Below are positions 52,001-64,000 of a stretch of 64,000 bases of DNA, in pieces. Origin of the DNA: Hybos culiciformis (Eukaryota; Arthropoda; Insecta; Diptera; Hybotidae). The DNA is taken from the NCBI GenBank assembly GCA_964007475.1, contig OZ023273.1, forward strand, positions 23,857,557-23,921,556, read 5' to 3'. Every line of letters starts with the position of its first letter. The first letter of the stretch is position 1. Below the pieces are notes generated by a model. That model ran no database searches. It saw nothing but the letters and a program-made list of their open reading frames with translations, and was not told where the DNA came from. A program made the position numbers and the translations under genes.

Positions 52001-55000
52001 ATTAAATAAAATAAATTAATTTTTCTCGATTTTTCAGATCGGCGATAAAAAAGTGTAAACTTAGTACTTAAAAAAAGGAATTCAATTTTATCTGAGAATT
52101 TTAAATTTTGAAAATTAAAAGCAGCGGCTCGGTCTATTAGCTTTCTGTTCGTTTAATTTAACTATTTGCTTCCTAATTGAAATTAATCATTCCCCAATTT
52201 CATTTTGTGTACAATGCACGAGACAGCATTTCTGGGCTATATTATTCAGATTTCTATTCATATTGGTGTCACGATGATTCACTTAGTTACATACATAGTC
52301 ACATAGTTTACTTTGTTATAATTATAAAATTCCAGAAAAGCAATTAGGTAGATAAATTATTGAAAATATGTATTACTTCGATTACATTTTTGTTTAGGCT
52401 AATGATTTTGAATATGTGTAGATTTTTTGTTTATTACTTGTGTAAAAAAAACCCTTTTTATCAATTTTTCCATGTAATCGAGCAAAAATAATAAAAAAAA
52501 AAAAATTTGTTTACATTGAAATTTATCTTAACCCAGCATATAAATAAAATGCCTGAAAAGCATTAATTGATATAATGTTCATATATATTTTTGTATATGA
52601 TAATAGTTTTATAATTAATCCTTAAAAAAAATATATTATATATATATACTGTTGAAAATTTTTTCCTATATATTACTATTTTATAGGCTATTTTTGTGTT
52701 ACTTTTGCTGTGCTTTGCATTTAATATTTTATATTTTCGTAATGTCCAAAATGAATATTGTCTCTTACATGAAATTGCTATACAAAAAACAATTTACGTC
52801 AATGACGTTTTTTTTTTTGTTATACATCTTGCTATTAAAAAATTCTTAATAAAAATGATTATTTTTTATAGAATTTATATGTTTTAATATACATAAATAC
52901 ATTTATTTATTGTATTCTTTCACAAATTTATGAATTTATTTAAATTCCTTCCTTTTATTTTGGTTGTTGGATTTATTTCTCAAATGAATTTTTAATTTTT
53001 ACTTTGTTTATATAAATCTCAATGTATTTTAACTTGTTTTTAATAACAATGCTTGGAAATGTTTAAATTTGAAAAAAAAAAAAAAATGCATTACAATAAG
53101 ATGGCAAATGATTCGAGTCGAAAAGAGATTCGGACTAACTTATTTAATTCAAAATTTAAAAAAAATTTAAATAGCTTTAGAAATAATTATTTGCTTCACC
53201 GAAATTTGCTTCTATTTGTTTTCTTCATTCAAGCTAAAGGATGAAATTATTTCATTCTCAGTACCGGAGTTAGAAACTATCAGTCATCCTAATCATTTTT
53301 ATACAAAAGCCTTGTACACATATTAAAAAAAAATTTAATGCGGTTTCGAGCTGTGAACTGAAAATGTAATTATATGAAAATTATTTTAAAATAAATATGA
53401 AGTCTCGACTGTCGAATCAGGGATTTCGATGAAAATAAGTATTAGAGTAGTTGGAAAGTATTTATGCTTAGAATTCCGGATTTTAAACTCACTACGAAGT
53501 CAGATTTTAATAATATTTTCGAACAAGTATCAATTCACAATGAGTTCGGGAATACTCCTACAAATCATAAATATTTTAGAATAGAAATAGTTTCATCATA
53601 AAATTGGCTTCCTATGCAAATAGTATAAAATAATTCAACGAATAACATTAAATTGAATAAAAGCAGAAACTAAGTACTTTAATTTGTTTTTGCAAATTAT
53701 GCAAAAAAAAAAAAAATATATCTTTTTTTTTATTTTATTTATTTTCATTTTCATTTAATTCAAAATAAAAATTTCTGAGCACAATGTAAAATCGTGATAA
53801 TGTGCGATTTTTAAAACGCTTTTTAAGTTACACTATCAAAAAAAAAAAAAAAAATTTATGATATTAATTCTCTTTTAGAAATTCAGTTTTTGAAATGAAG
53901 CTTTATCATTTCATTAAATAACTTTTTGATGGTCTTTTTGCTAAATGTAATGAAAATGAATGAGACAAATAATTTTTTTTTTCTATTATGAATGAATTTA
54001 AGCATAGATATAAAAAAAAAAAAATTGTCATATAGAACAAAAAATATTGTATAAATGAGTATACATAAACATAAGGTGTATATATAAATATACCTCAATA
54101 TACTCTTATCATATAGATATTTTTCATTTTTTTTATTTTAATGATGGAGCAAATTAAACGCACTGAACAATTGGTTTTTTCCGGGCCTTTTTTTTTTTTC
54201 TCTATTCGGTTTCGTTAGTCATAAAGACATAACAAAATTTATATAGTGTCATCTTCACAAAATAGTAAATTTTTTATAATATGCAATGAATAAAAAAAAA
54301 AAAAACAATCTTCCAAAATTGTTAAATTTTTTATATAATCTCTTGAAATTTTCTAAAATTTTTCTGATTAACAATAATATACTAGTAATTTGATTGTATG
54401 TGCACAGTGCATTAAATTTTCATATCTTTTTTTTGCCCCAAAAACTTAAATATATTTTTCTCATTCCGACAGACCTTTCTTTTTGAGAAAAAATATTTTC
54501 TAAATTCTACAATTTTCTACAATTTGTTAAAAAATTCAGTTCTTTAATAACGCCCCACAAAAATTTGCAATACCATTTGAAAGATAATTGAATTTACATA
54601 GATAATTTTGCTAAAAAAAAAAAATTCCAATTTGCCCTTTTCACTATCAACAAAAATTTTAGGAAAATCTATTCATCACAGCGCCAAAATTTAAAGTAGT
54701 AAAATTAAATTATTATTCAAATGCCTTTCAAATAACATTATTGGTATGTCGGGCAATTTTGAATTTTGTCTTTAAAAAAATATAAAACAGTAGAAAACTT
54801 TATTTCTCAAGTATCTAAATAAAAATATATATAAAATATTATTATTTTCTTGTAATCTTGTCTTTTTGCTGGCTAATTTATTAGTGTTTATTATTATTTA
54901 AAATTTTAAATTTCATATCTTTTTTTTTTTTTTTTTTTTCCTCATTCTAGAGATACATATTATAGTAGTCTAAATAGAGATTGTCCTCCTACGAATGTCA

Positions 55001-58000
55001 TCAAGAAATTTATTTAAAAAAATTACACTTAAATAACATAAAGATAATATAAGTAAATCGTCTTCATTTAAAAAAAAGATTATTATCTTTAAGAAAAAAA
55101 AATAAAAATAATAATAATAATGAATATATGTATTAAAAAAAAATATTTAAATATGAATTTATTTTAATTTTTCTCATCTTATTCAGGAGTTAGTAACAGT
55201 TTAAAAGAAATATTATACATTATTATACTTAATATTTAACATAACATATATACTTACATAAATTTATATATGTTTTTATGCTAAGTCTACAAAATATAAT
55301 TATTGTCTAGTTCATAATTTTTTTTGTTTAATTTAAAATAAAATAAAAAAATGAACGGAAGTTTTATACAATTGGTGTACCTACATAATAAATGCATTAA
55401 AATCCTTTGAGTTTCATAATAAAATAGGCTGTTGATTAATAATTATTATGTCTTCAAGTCTACATATAATGCTTAAAAAAAAATAAATAAATAAATAAAA
55501 AACCAGAAAACAAAAAAGAAAGAAAAAGAAAATAATAATTTTGTTATACCTTTCCTCATATATTAAAATTATCATGTATGAAGTCAAATCAAATTTTTTT
55601 AATAATTTTCCACACGAATAATTAAAATTTTATACAAAAATTCCTGTATAAAATGAAAAACGTGCTTCGATTTGCATATTATTATATGCACAGGTATATT
55701 ATGTATCTATCTATAAGTAAAAATAAATATTTATATTCTTTTCTTAAATTACAATCTAAATACATTTTTAAAAATAAACATTAGTTATTTTTAATTTCAA
55801 TCAGTTGATAAATTAAATATAGTTTTTATTCAAATTGAAAGAGTATTAAACAATTGCTAAATAAGATTTCGAAAAACAAATAACCTCGAAATAACTAAAG
55901 TCGAAAAAAATGTATACAAACCCTTTTCTTTGCAAATGTAAATTTACTTATGTTGCCGATATTTTCTATTATCTATCTACAGTGATGATTCAGATAAGCT
56001 GATTATTTTCGATATTATTAGAATAAATAAATTAAATCAACAATTAATTTTATGTTTTTTATTTATTTTCTTTAAAGTAAAACTACGAAAAATTTATCAA
56101 TCTCGAACAATCTTATTCTTCTATTTTTGTAGTTATTTGTTCACCATTAATCAAAAAATATTATCGTTTTTCAAAATTTTAGATATTTTTCTATAGTTTC
56201 ATTTTCTTGTTCGGACATTATTTTCTAACAACATGTTCATATCTTAGAATATTTCAAATACACAATAAGGTTAGGTTTATGTATACAATATTTAAACAAT
56301 TTTTCACATAAAAACTTACAAAAAAAGTAAAAAAAAAAATTCTGACAAAGCCAAACGGAAAATTTAGGTCTTTTAGTTTGTTTTTTTCTAATACATAATT
56401 TCAATGTGTATATGGACTCAATAATATGTACATTGTAAATATATGAATAAAAAATAAATGTAAAATAAAATATCAACAAAGTTTTCCGTGTACTACTATC
56501 ATACATATAATATACTTTTACAAGTATACTATACAATATATTATTTGTATTTTCCAGAAACTGGCACAGACCCGGTTATAAAATGCAATTATGTAATACT
56601 TCCACTTAAAAAAAAAAAAAAACTTATTATTAGAAAATATGTTTGCCAGAAATTTAAAATTAATGTTGTGATGTTACAGTCATATCAAAAAAGATAAAAA
56701 AAAAATGATTTGATAATTAATTTTGCGAAATTTAGAATTACATTCGTATTTCCTATAATATTATAAAATATTCAAACTTTAGTGCGAAGTCTTTCTTTGT
56801 TGTCACTTTAGACTTCTTTTTTATCCACAAGAAAAAGGAGAAAATCGGCTGACTTTGGGAAAGACACTTTCAAAATTACATATAAAATAAGAAATTCTGA
56901 TTGATGAAAAAAATGAAGTTAAAAAATTTATATTTTCACACTTCCTTTTCGTCCAACAAAGAAAGTGTAAAAGAAAATAATAGCTATACATATAAGAAAG
57001 AAATATCACTTCAAAAAATTGGAACAAACATTTAAATTATTATTTTTAAACTTTTGTTTGTTTTTATTTTTGATTTTCCTTTTAATGTCAAAAACTTTCA
57101 TTGTAAACACCTTTCGTAAAGGTGAAATAAAAAGAGGCTTTTAAATTGTATCGTGACTATATTATTACTTGTGGGTATCTATTTCAATTGACACACTAAA
57201 CATAAACAATAATATTTAATTGGTAGTTAGTATAATTAGTATGTAACGAACCCTGAAAGTATTATAAGGAAATTTATTAGAATAAATATTATGAATTTAT
57301 TATAAAATAAGTGATTTCACATTTCATTACTATACATACTAATAAAAATTTCAAAATATCTGACCTCTTACCTTACTAAAATTCTCCCAACAAAAATTTG
57401 ATTTTATTAATTAATAGTAAGAAAGTGAGAAACAAGAAAAGGGTTCATGGCTGATGATAAATGTAATTTTTAAACGTATTATTTCGATAAATCTTTACTC
57501 CATTTTTTTTAATTTAAATCCTAACATAATACGGCAGCTAAGCAAAAATCTTAGTAAGTTTTGTGAATAGTGTTCTAAACAAGTCATAATTATCTTTGGC
57601 GATATAACATAACACACAAGTAATTAAGGATTATCTATAAAATTAATCAAAATTCAACAAAATATTTTTTCTAAATTTTCTTTTTAAATTTTAAACAAAG
57701 AATTTTTTACAAAAATAATATATTCCTTAATTACGTATGGAAAATAAAAAATTTTATTCATTTTTTATTTTTGCATTTTTCCAATTATGACCGATTTTTC
57801 TGTATTCTATTTTCTTCTCTACAAGGTAGTGCTCCTAGAATAATTATTAAAATTTTTTTTTTCTTATAAATCTTTTTTTTTTTTTTTCATTTCAAATTAA
57901 AAGAAAGCATGTGCATATTTCAGTTCTCATTTCAACATTTATATTAATATATATATATTATAAGGAAAATGCTTCAAGCTAAATTCCAGGCCAAATGAAA

Positions 58001-59114
58001 AAGCTTTTATTATTTATCATTATCTTCCTGTTATTCATTCTTTTTGTTGTACCGTACCTTCAAAAAAAAAAAAAAAATAAAGAAAAATTAAATAAATAAA
58101 TTAAAAAAGAAAAAGAGAAATTACATACATTCACTGTCTTATCATGGTTATATAAAAATTGTGAAAACTAAACAAGCTAAATCTTAGAAAGAGATGAGTG
58201 TAGCTTTTATTTTATTTTTTTTACTATTATTTAATTTACAAAAAATATAATATATATGTATATAATTTTCTCTCTATCTTTTTCATTTACTTAAGTATTT
58301 TTTTTTTTTGGAAAAACTTTTTCTATAAAAATTATATATTTAAAATAAATTTTTCTTTTTCATTATGTACTATCTATCTATTATAGTGTAATAGCCTTTT
58401 TCTAATTTGGATATATTTTTTTTTTTTGTGAACTTAAGAAAGTTATGTGAAAAATATATTTGGAATTAAAAAACATAAATTTTGAAGTGAAAAAATGTAA
58501 AAAATTATTTTCTTATATCTATGAGAATTTAAATTCTAATTTTTTTAACTGAAAATATTATTCTTTGTTCACAGAGAAATTTTTTTCATATATCTATGCA
58601 CTGTGAACATTATATACATGTTGTATATATCCCAAAAGCTTTTTATTTTTATTCTAAATCTAGATGCAGATTTTTTCTCATATAATTTTTATAAATGAAA
58701 ACTTTATTGACAAAATTTTTTAATTTAATTTCCTTTTTATATATTTTCCTGTATATATAGGTACATATATTTAAAATACAAATATCAAAAATAATGTTGT
58801 GCAATTTTTTTTTTGTTTTTTCTTTTTTCGTTGGCAGAATAGAATCATAAATTACATTTTTTTTTTCATGTAATAATGTATTATATACTTATGTGTATAT
58901 TTATAAAAAAATATTGATTATTTATTTTTTTTTTTTTTCAATTTTAAAAATTGAAAATTTTTCCTCTCTTTAAAAAAAAAAAAAGAAAAAAAGAAAAGTT
59001 CAGAAAAAAATAAAGAAAATTTATTTTTTTTTTTTTATCTCTTTAATATAAAAATATTTAATTTTTGCTATTTGGAAGAAGTAAAAACCCGAATAGACAT
59101 CGTTATTTTCGTTT
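52001..59114. other. AT-rich, homopolymer-rich non-coding DNA
   Basis: Many A/T runs are present. An acceptor-like ttttccag at about 56556 is followed by AAACTGGCACAGACCCGG, GC-richer than its surroundings, but no complete exon is convincing. Nothing else is supported. Confidence 0.45.
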
Positions 59115-59175
59115 ATTATCGTGACGCAGTGTGACGTCACTTTAGGCGCAATCGCTGTATTCCACGATTTGTTTT
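59115..59175. promoter_or_regulatory. CRE-containing regulatory islet
   Basis: A perfect palindromic cAMP-response element TGACGTCA (59132-59139, in GTGACGTCAC) lies 4 bp after a half-site-like TGACGC (59122-59127). GGCGCAATCGCTG follows. The islet is markedly GC-richer than its surroundings, which have long A/T runs. It may be an enhancer or promoter; no adjacent exon is seen. Confidence 0.4.
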
Positions 59176-60620
59176 GGTAGGGGGTTGTATTTTTTTTAAG
59201 GGTTTACTTTTTTTTTTTTTTCATATAAAAAGGAATTTTTTCATCTAAACGTACATATGACCATATAATAATACAATAAATATGTACAACATAGTATACA
59301 TAATGTGTACACAGGAAAAAGTAGAACATATAATAAAATTTTAAGGTAAAATATAAAAATAAAATAAAAAAAGTATTGCATAGTGATAAAATGTTAAAGA
59401 AAGCAATATTTGGAAATATTATTTAATGAAAATACCAAAAAGCTTTTCTTTTAACCTTATTCCAGTTGGCGATATTACACTTAAATTTTCTTGTATAATA
59501 TGCTTGTATCTTCATACATAACATAATAAAATTTGCACTATACTCTGGAGTTTTGATTTTTTTTTTTTTTTTTTTTAATGTAAATCAGATATGTACAATA
59601 TTTACATTATGTATAGTATATATAAAATTTTTATATAATATTTAAAATATATATTATTTATTTTTAACATAAATAGTATCTATACATTTAAATAACAAAA
59701 AAGAAAAACTCTTAAATTGATATTTTACTTAAAAAAGGAATGACATTACAATATAATGATTTAAAACAATAGAATACATAACCAACGACGACGCGGTTCA
59801 TTTATGAAATTCAAAAAATTACTTTAAATTAATTTGAGATTCATTCATTAAAAAATATGATTTATTGCTGAGAAAATTAATGTAGCGTTTTACAGTTTTC
59901 TCATTAGTTTTATATTATTCTCATTTAGAGGTATCATCTTAGTACAAATTTTTTGCCACAAAAATCCAAATATCAATTTTATTGACCCGAATTTCTCCAT
60001 CACAGCGACAACAACATTCAAAATGCTTAAATTCTTTCATAAACCATGATATGTTTCAAGGTAGGTAAATTTCTGCGATCCGCGCTTCAGTAAAAACCAG
60101 AGAATACAGACTTTTGGAAAATAATTTTTGTTTTGCAACATCGGCTTATCAGAAACTATTAAACAAACCAAAAAATTTAAAGTTTATTAAAAAAATTATA
60201 AAAGTTGTATTTTATTTACATTTTCCTTAATGTACATTTTATCTTTAAAAAAAATAATTGATACGATTTGGGCTTTTCATTGTTCTTTGTTTTTCTTAAA
60301 AGACATTTATCTTAAAAAATAATCTTGTTATGGTAAAATTAAACTTAGTATATTTTTATTTGCTCTTTGTTGTCACTTTTTTTTTTACTTTTTTGATCCA
60401 ATAAAACTACCAAATGACAAACAATATCCTATCAATATCAAAACAAAAAAATAATAAATAAAAGTTATTTTAAGATTTTAACATATTTCCATATAGAAAA
60501 ATTGTTACTATTCTTATTTATTTATTGGATTTGCTAGATTTTATATTTGTAAAGTTGTCATAGATGACGAGTCATTCAAATTTCATTAACTTTGATCTAA
60601 AGTAAAGAAGTTTAAAAAAG
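59176..60620. other. AT-rich non-coding DNA
   Basis: No gene or transposon end was recognised. Confidence 0.5.
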
Positions 60621-60762
60621 AAAATAACAACAACATAAACACTTAATTCAAATGAAACAAACCGAAAAATTTACAAATTCCAGTTCGATGTTGGAATCGA
60701 ACTCACGACCGAACACAGCATAGTAAAATGGCAATACCACCATACACTATGGTTGATCGGTC
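60621..60762 (-). mobile_element. tRNA-derived SINE, copy 3
   Basis: The minus strand shows the same order as copy 2: a decayed A box (GTGTATGGTGGTATTGCC), GTGTTCGGTCGTGAGTTCGA as B-box region, then CTGGAATTTGTAAATTTTTC and GAATTAAGTGTTTATGTTG with a TTG/T-rich tail. Point differences throughout mark an older copy. Confidence 0.82.
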
Positions 60763-63700
60763 ATATTATTTAAAAATTGTTTGAAACATTCCTTTGAACA
60801 ACATCAAAATAAAATTCCAAAATTATTTTATAATTCTAATTAGGAATACGAGTTTACAACCTAGGGGCGTGCATACGTCAAAAAAGAACCCTAATGTTCA
60901 AATTTCCTGTTTCTAACTTCGTTAGTTTCGGCTCTGCTTTGATGAGTCTATCAGAACTTTTCTCTTTGTAATATTAGTATAACAAAATTTAAAAGCTGTA
61001 AACAGTTTTGTGATGTTGGAAAATGTTTTTCTAAAAAATACTAATTCCCATCCAACATATTTTTGTTTAAATTGTAAGAATGCAAGTTCTTACAATAATT
61101 TTATTCTAAGTAAAATAGCTTCAATGTATTTTTGTAAATATAATGCTAAATTTTTTACAATAAATAATATCGAGCAAAAATAAATAACATATAATATTTT
61201 ACGAAGAAAAACATTTTTTGTTGCATATTTTACAATGTAACTAGTTTTCCTTATTTTCGATGCTTATTATATCCTTTATACGTTTGACCTCTTTTCTACA
61301 AAATTTATTGAACTAAAGAATTATTTCCTGTATTCCCAGAAATGGACAAAATTATTATTCAAAATACCATAGTTTATACAAAAATGAAAATTATTTTTTA
61401 CATACATACATATTTTGATATAAAATTGTTATGCAACGTTATAGTGTGGAAGAAGGTGTTATAAATTTTCCGATAGTTATTAAAAGGATTTTGTAATGTG
61501 TATTGTGTATATATAGTATTATTATTATTATTGCTGCTATTGTAAATGTATTAAAATACATAATTCATAAATATTTTTTATTTTCAGTACCTACTATTAA
61601 AAGAATTTTCTAAATAAAAATGTTTTTTATAGTCTCTGAGTTTTCAAAAAATGTTATATACATCATTGCATAATTATTATTTTTTCTTTTTTTTTTTTAT
61701 AGATTATAGTATTTTTATTTGATATTGTGATTTTTACGAGGATGATGTAAATTTTGTTTAACTGCAAATAATTGTTACATTTTGTTAAAAGATAAAGTAA
61801 ACGATAATGTTTAATGCTCCAAATGATAGTTAAAATTTTGTTTTTGAATCAGTTAATATGTAAAAATATATATCTATTTTTATTACGTTTAAGACCTTTT
61901 TATGAAGTTGTAAAAAAAACAGAAACTATTTTAAAAATAATTTTTTTTTTCCAGATTAATATTCTTTATCGACATTCAGTAGCATAAACGCCGAAATTAA
62001 TTATTTAAATATTTTTATATGGAAAACAAATGGAAAATTAACACAATTGATCGACAATGTCGACTCTGCTAATATGATAGTAATGAATTTAAAGTTTATA
62101 TAAAGTGCTCATAAATATCATCAGTTCTTGATTGTATAAACTATTATTCTTATACTATCATTGTAAAACTATTATTCTTATAATAAAATCTGCAATGACA
62201 ATTTTTGTGTTTCATCTTTGATTAAGAATATATTAATTTACATATAGATTGTTCCACTTAGTGAAAAAAATGCTTTGAATGTTAACCATGCTAACTTTGT
62301 GCTTAATCATTGGTTGGTTATGTGGTGTATATGAATCTAATTCCATTCCGTTATTCAATGAATTGTTTAAATCTAAATTAAAAATTTTCTGGACTAAAAC
62401 AGCTATATTTATATGGTAATCGAAGTAAGCAGATGCTCAGGGCGCAAGTTGGATTTTACAAAAAATTTGAAAAAATTATACTAAGTATTTAGGAAAATTT
62501 TTTACTAAAAATTTAGAAAAAGTTGGATTCATAAACAATCAGGCTAAAAATTTCCGAAATTATTACCCAGCCGATCTTAAACCAAAATTTAAGATGCAGA
62601 TGATGTTAAAATAAAAATTTGCTAGAATTATCTGAAGTAATAAATATTGTAAATACTCTCAGTTTTTTTCAAGTTAAACATATTTATAAGATCGATATTT
62701 CAGTGAAGTAAAAATAGCAAACCAAACCTGTCTGTAACAATGCGTTCTGCAGAACGTTCGTTGGCAAAACTGAAAATTATTATTATTATTATCTTCGAAA
62801 CATTTATTATTTTCTTAATGACAAGTGTTATATATTTGTGAAATTGTGAATAATACTCTTTTTGATGTCTGAACTGAACACAAACTCAGAAGAAGAGTGC
62901 AAATTAAAACCAAAGTTTATTCATCATATGATATGAAATATAAATAAGCATAAGCATAATACTAAATAAGTTATAAATAATTTCCAGTTAACATTTATTT
63001 TATTTTCGTGTTAAAATATAATTTAAAAAATTGATGAAATAAAGAATAATGAGAATATTGCTTCCTAATGACTCATTTGGTCACCGTATACATATTATAC
63101 TCAGCATAACATATCCCAAATGATAAGATGTATTTTATTCCCAAGAAAATTGAATACGTCACTACTGACACATTTAAACTACAAAAAAAAAAAAAAAAAT
63201 GAGACATTAAAAATTGAAGCCAAACTAGCACACATATAAAACGTGAAAATAAATTTTGCCTCTTAATATTTTTGCAATATATATTTCCATAAATAAAGCC
63301 TTCATAATTTTATTAACAAAAAAAATAATAATAAAAATAAAAAAAGCTTTCAATTATAAGAAATTTATTTTATAACTTGTAATTTTATAATTTTTCAGTT
63401 GATTTCTATAAAATGTATCTATGTGCTTTTACTGAAATTTTTTATGCAAATAAATTAAAATAAAAATAAGTATGTAATTAAAACCTTTCCTTTAATTAAA
63501 ATTACAAATAATATTTTTATTTTTGTCTAAAACTGGAAATTATTCCAACAGTCTTCTTTAAAAAAAAAATCTTAGATTGCTATATATTGACTTTATAGTA
63601 TCTAAGATTTTATATTGATAGAAGAATAAAATTATAGTTTATGAACACTTATTACACAATTTACAGACTATTGTAATGTAGGCAGGCCAAGCTAATTAAT

Positions 63701-64000
63701 CACGAAAGTTTTCATTTAGCAACCGAATAAACTATTTGCTTAATTACTACGAAGGTTTATGTGGATAATTATATAATGATGAGTGAGTAGTAGGAAAACA
63801 ATTTAAATTTCGTCGGCTGATTAAAAATTTATAGTGTGAGAGGAGTGTAACTGTAGGTGCTAAAACGATTTTTAATAAAAACTCAAATTATTTAGAAAAT
63901 TTTAATAATTACAATCGTTATTTTTTATTTTTTAAGATTTTCTAAAAGTTATTTTATTATTAAAGATTTTGTCTGTTCACTTATATTTATAGGATTAGTA
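60763..64000. other. AT-rich non-coding DNA to window end
   Basis: AAACTATTATTCTTATA is duplicated at about 62138 and 62166. Acceptor-like tracts at 61.58 and 61.95 kb lead only into short frames. No gene is supported. Confidence 0.5.

Noticed and set aside
56488..56697. Open frame with GC-richer ETGTDPVIKCNY after an acceptor-like tract
   Set aside because: The frame continues into a poly-Lys homopolymer translation, and any exon would be very short; no supporting partner exon was found.

Overview
The window is eukaryotic nuclear DNA, roughly 80% A+T by eye, with GT-AG introns, long A/T homopolymers and many small transposon relics. Both recognisable genes are animal genes, and the perfectly conserved CCHamide-1 core points to an arthropod, most likely an insect with a large AT-rich genome. 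I cannot name the species.

Two protein genes are well supported, and they are convergent. On the plus strand (10958-11851) lie three exons of a CCHamide-1 neuropeptide precursor; the exon carrying the start codon and most of the signal peptide was not found. On the minus strand (14637-12936) lies a complete three-exon NPC2/ML-domain secreted sterol-binding protein of 162 aa. Their stop codons are about 1.1 kb apart. A third, weaker gene start lies at 25581-25601 (+): an ATG in good context, seven codons and a consensus splice donor. Its downstream exons could not be identified, so the remaining 38 kb may be its first intron or plain intergenic DNA.

Mobile DNA makes up the rest of the recognisable content. 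At 2235-3465 a ZBED-type hAT relic contains a second hAT MITE, which contains a TA-flanked MITE: three nested insertions with legible boundaries. Two more hAT MITEs with perfect 8-bp target duplications lie at 20543-21089 and 31212-31607. A foldback element lies at 7023-7242. A tRNA-derived SINE family has three copies (36.1, 38.6 and 60.6 kb). A retroposon with 5S-rRNA-like sequence lies at 39.25 kb, beside a 65-bp tandem repeat. The rest is AT-rich non-coding sequence with scattered GC-richer islets (0.4, 51.95 and 59.1 kb) that could be regulatory.

I saw no CRISPR, operon, rRNA or intact tRNA gene, and no evidence of a new multi-gene system. The points most worth a second look are the nested transposons, the SINE and 5S-like families, the incomplete neuropeptide gene and the isolated first exon.
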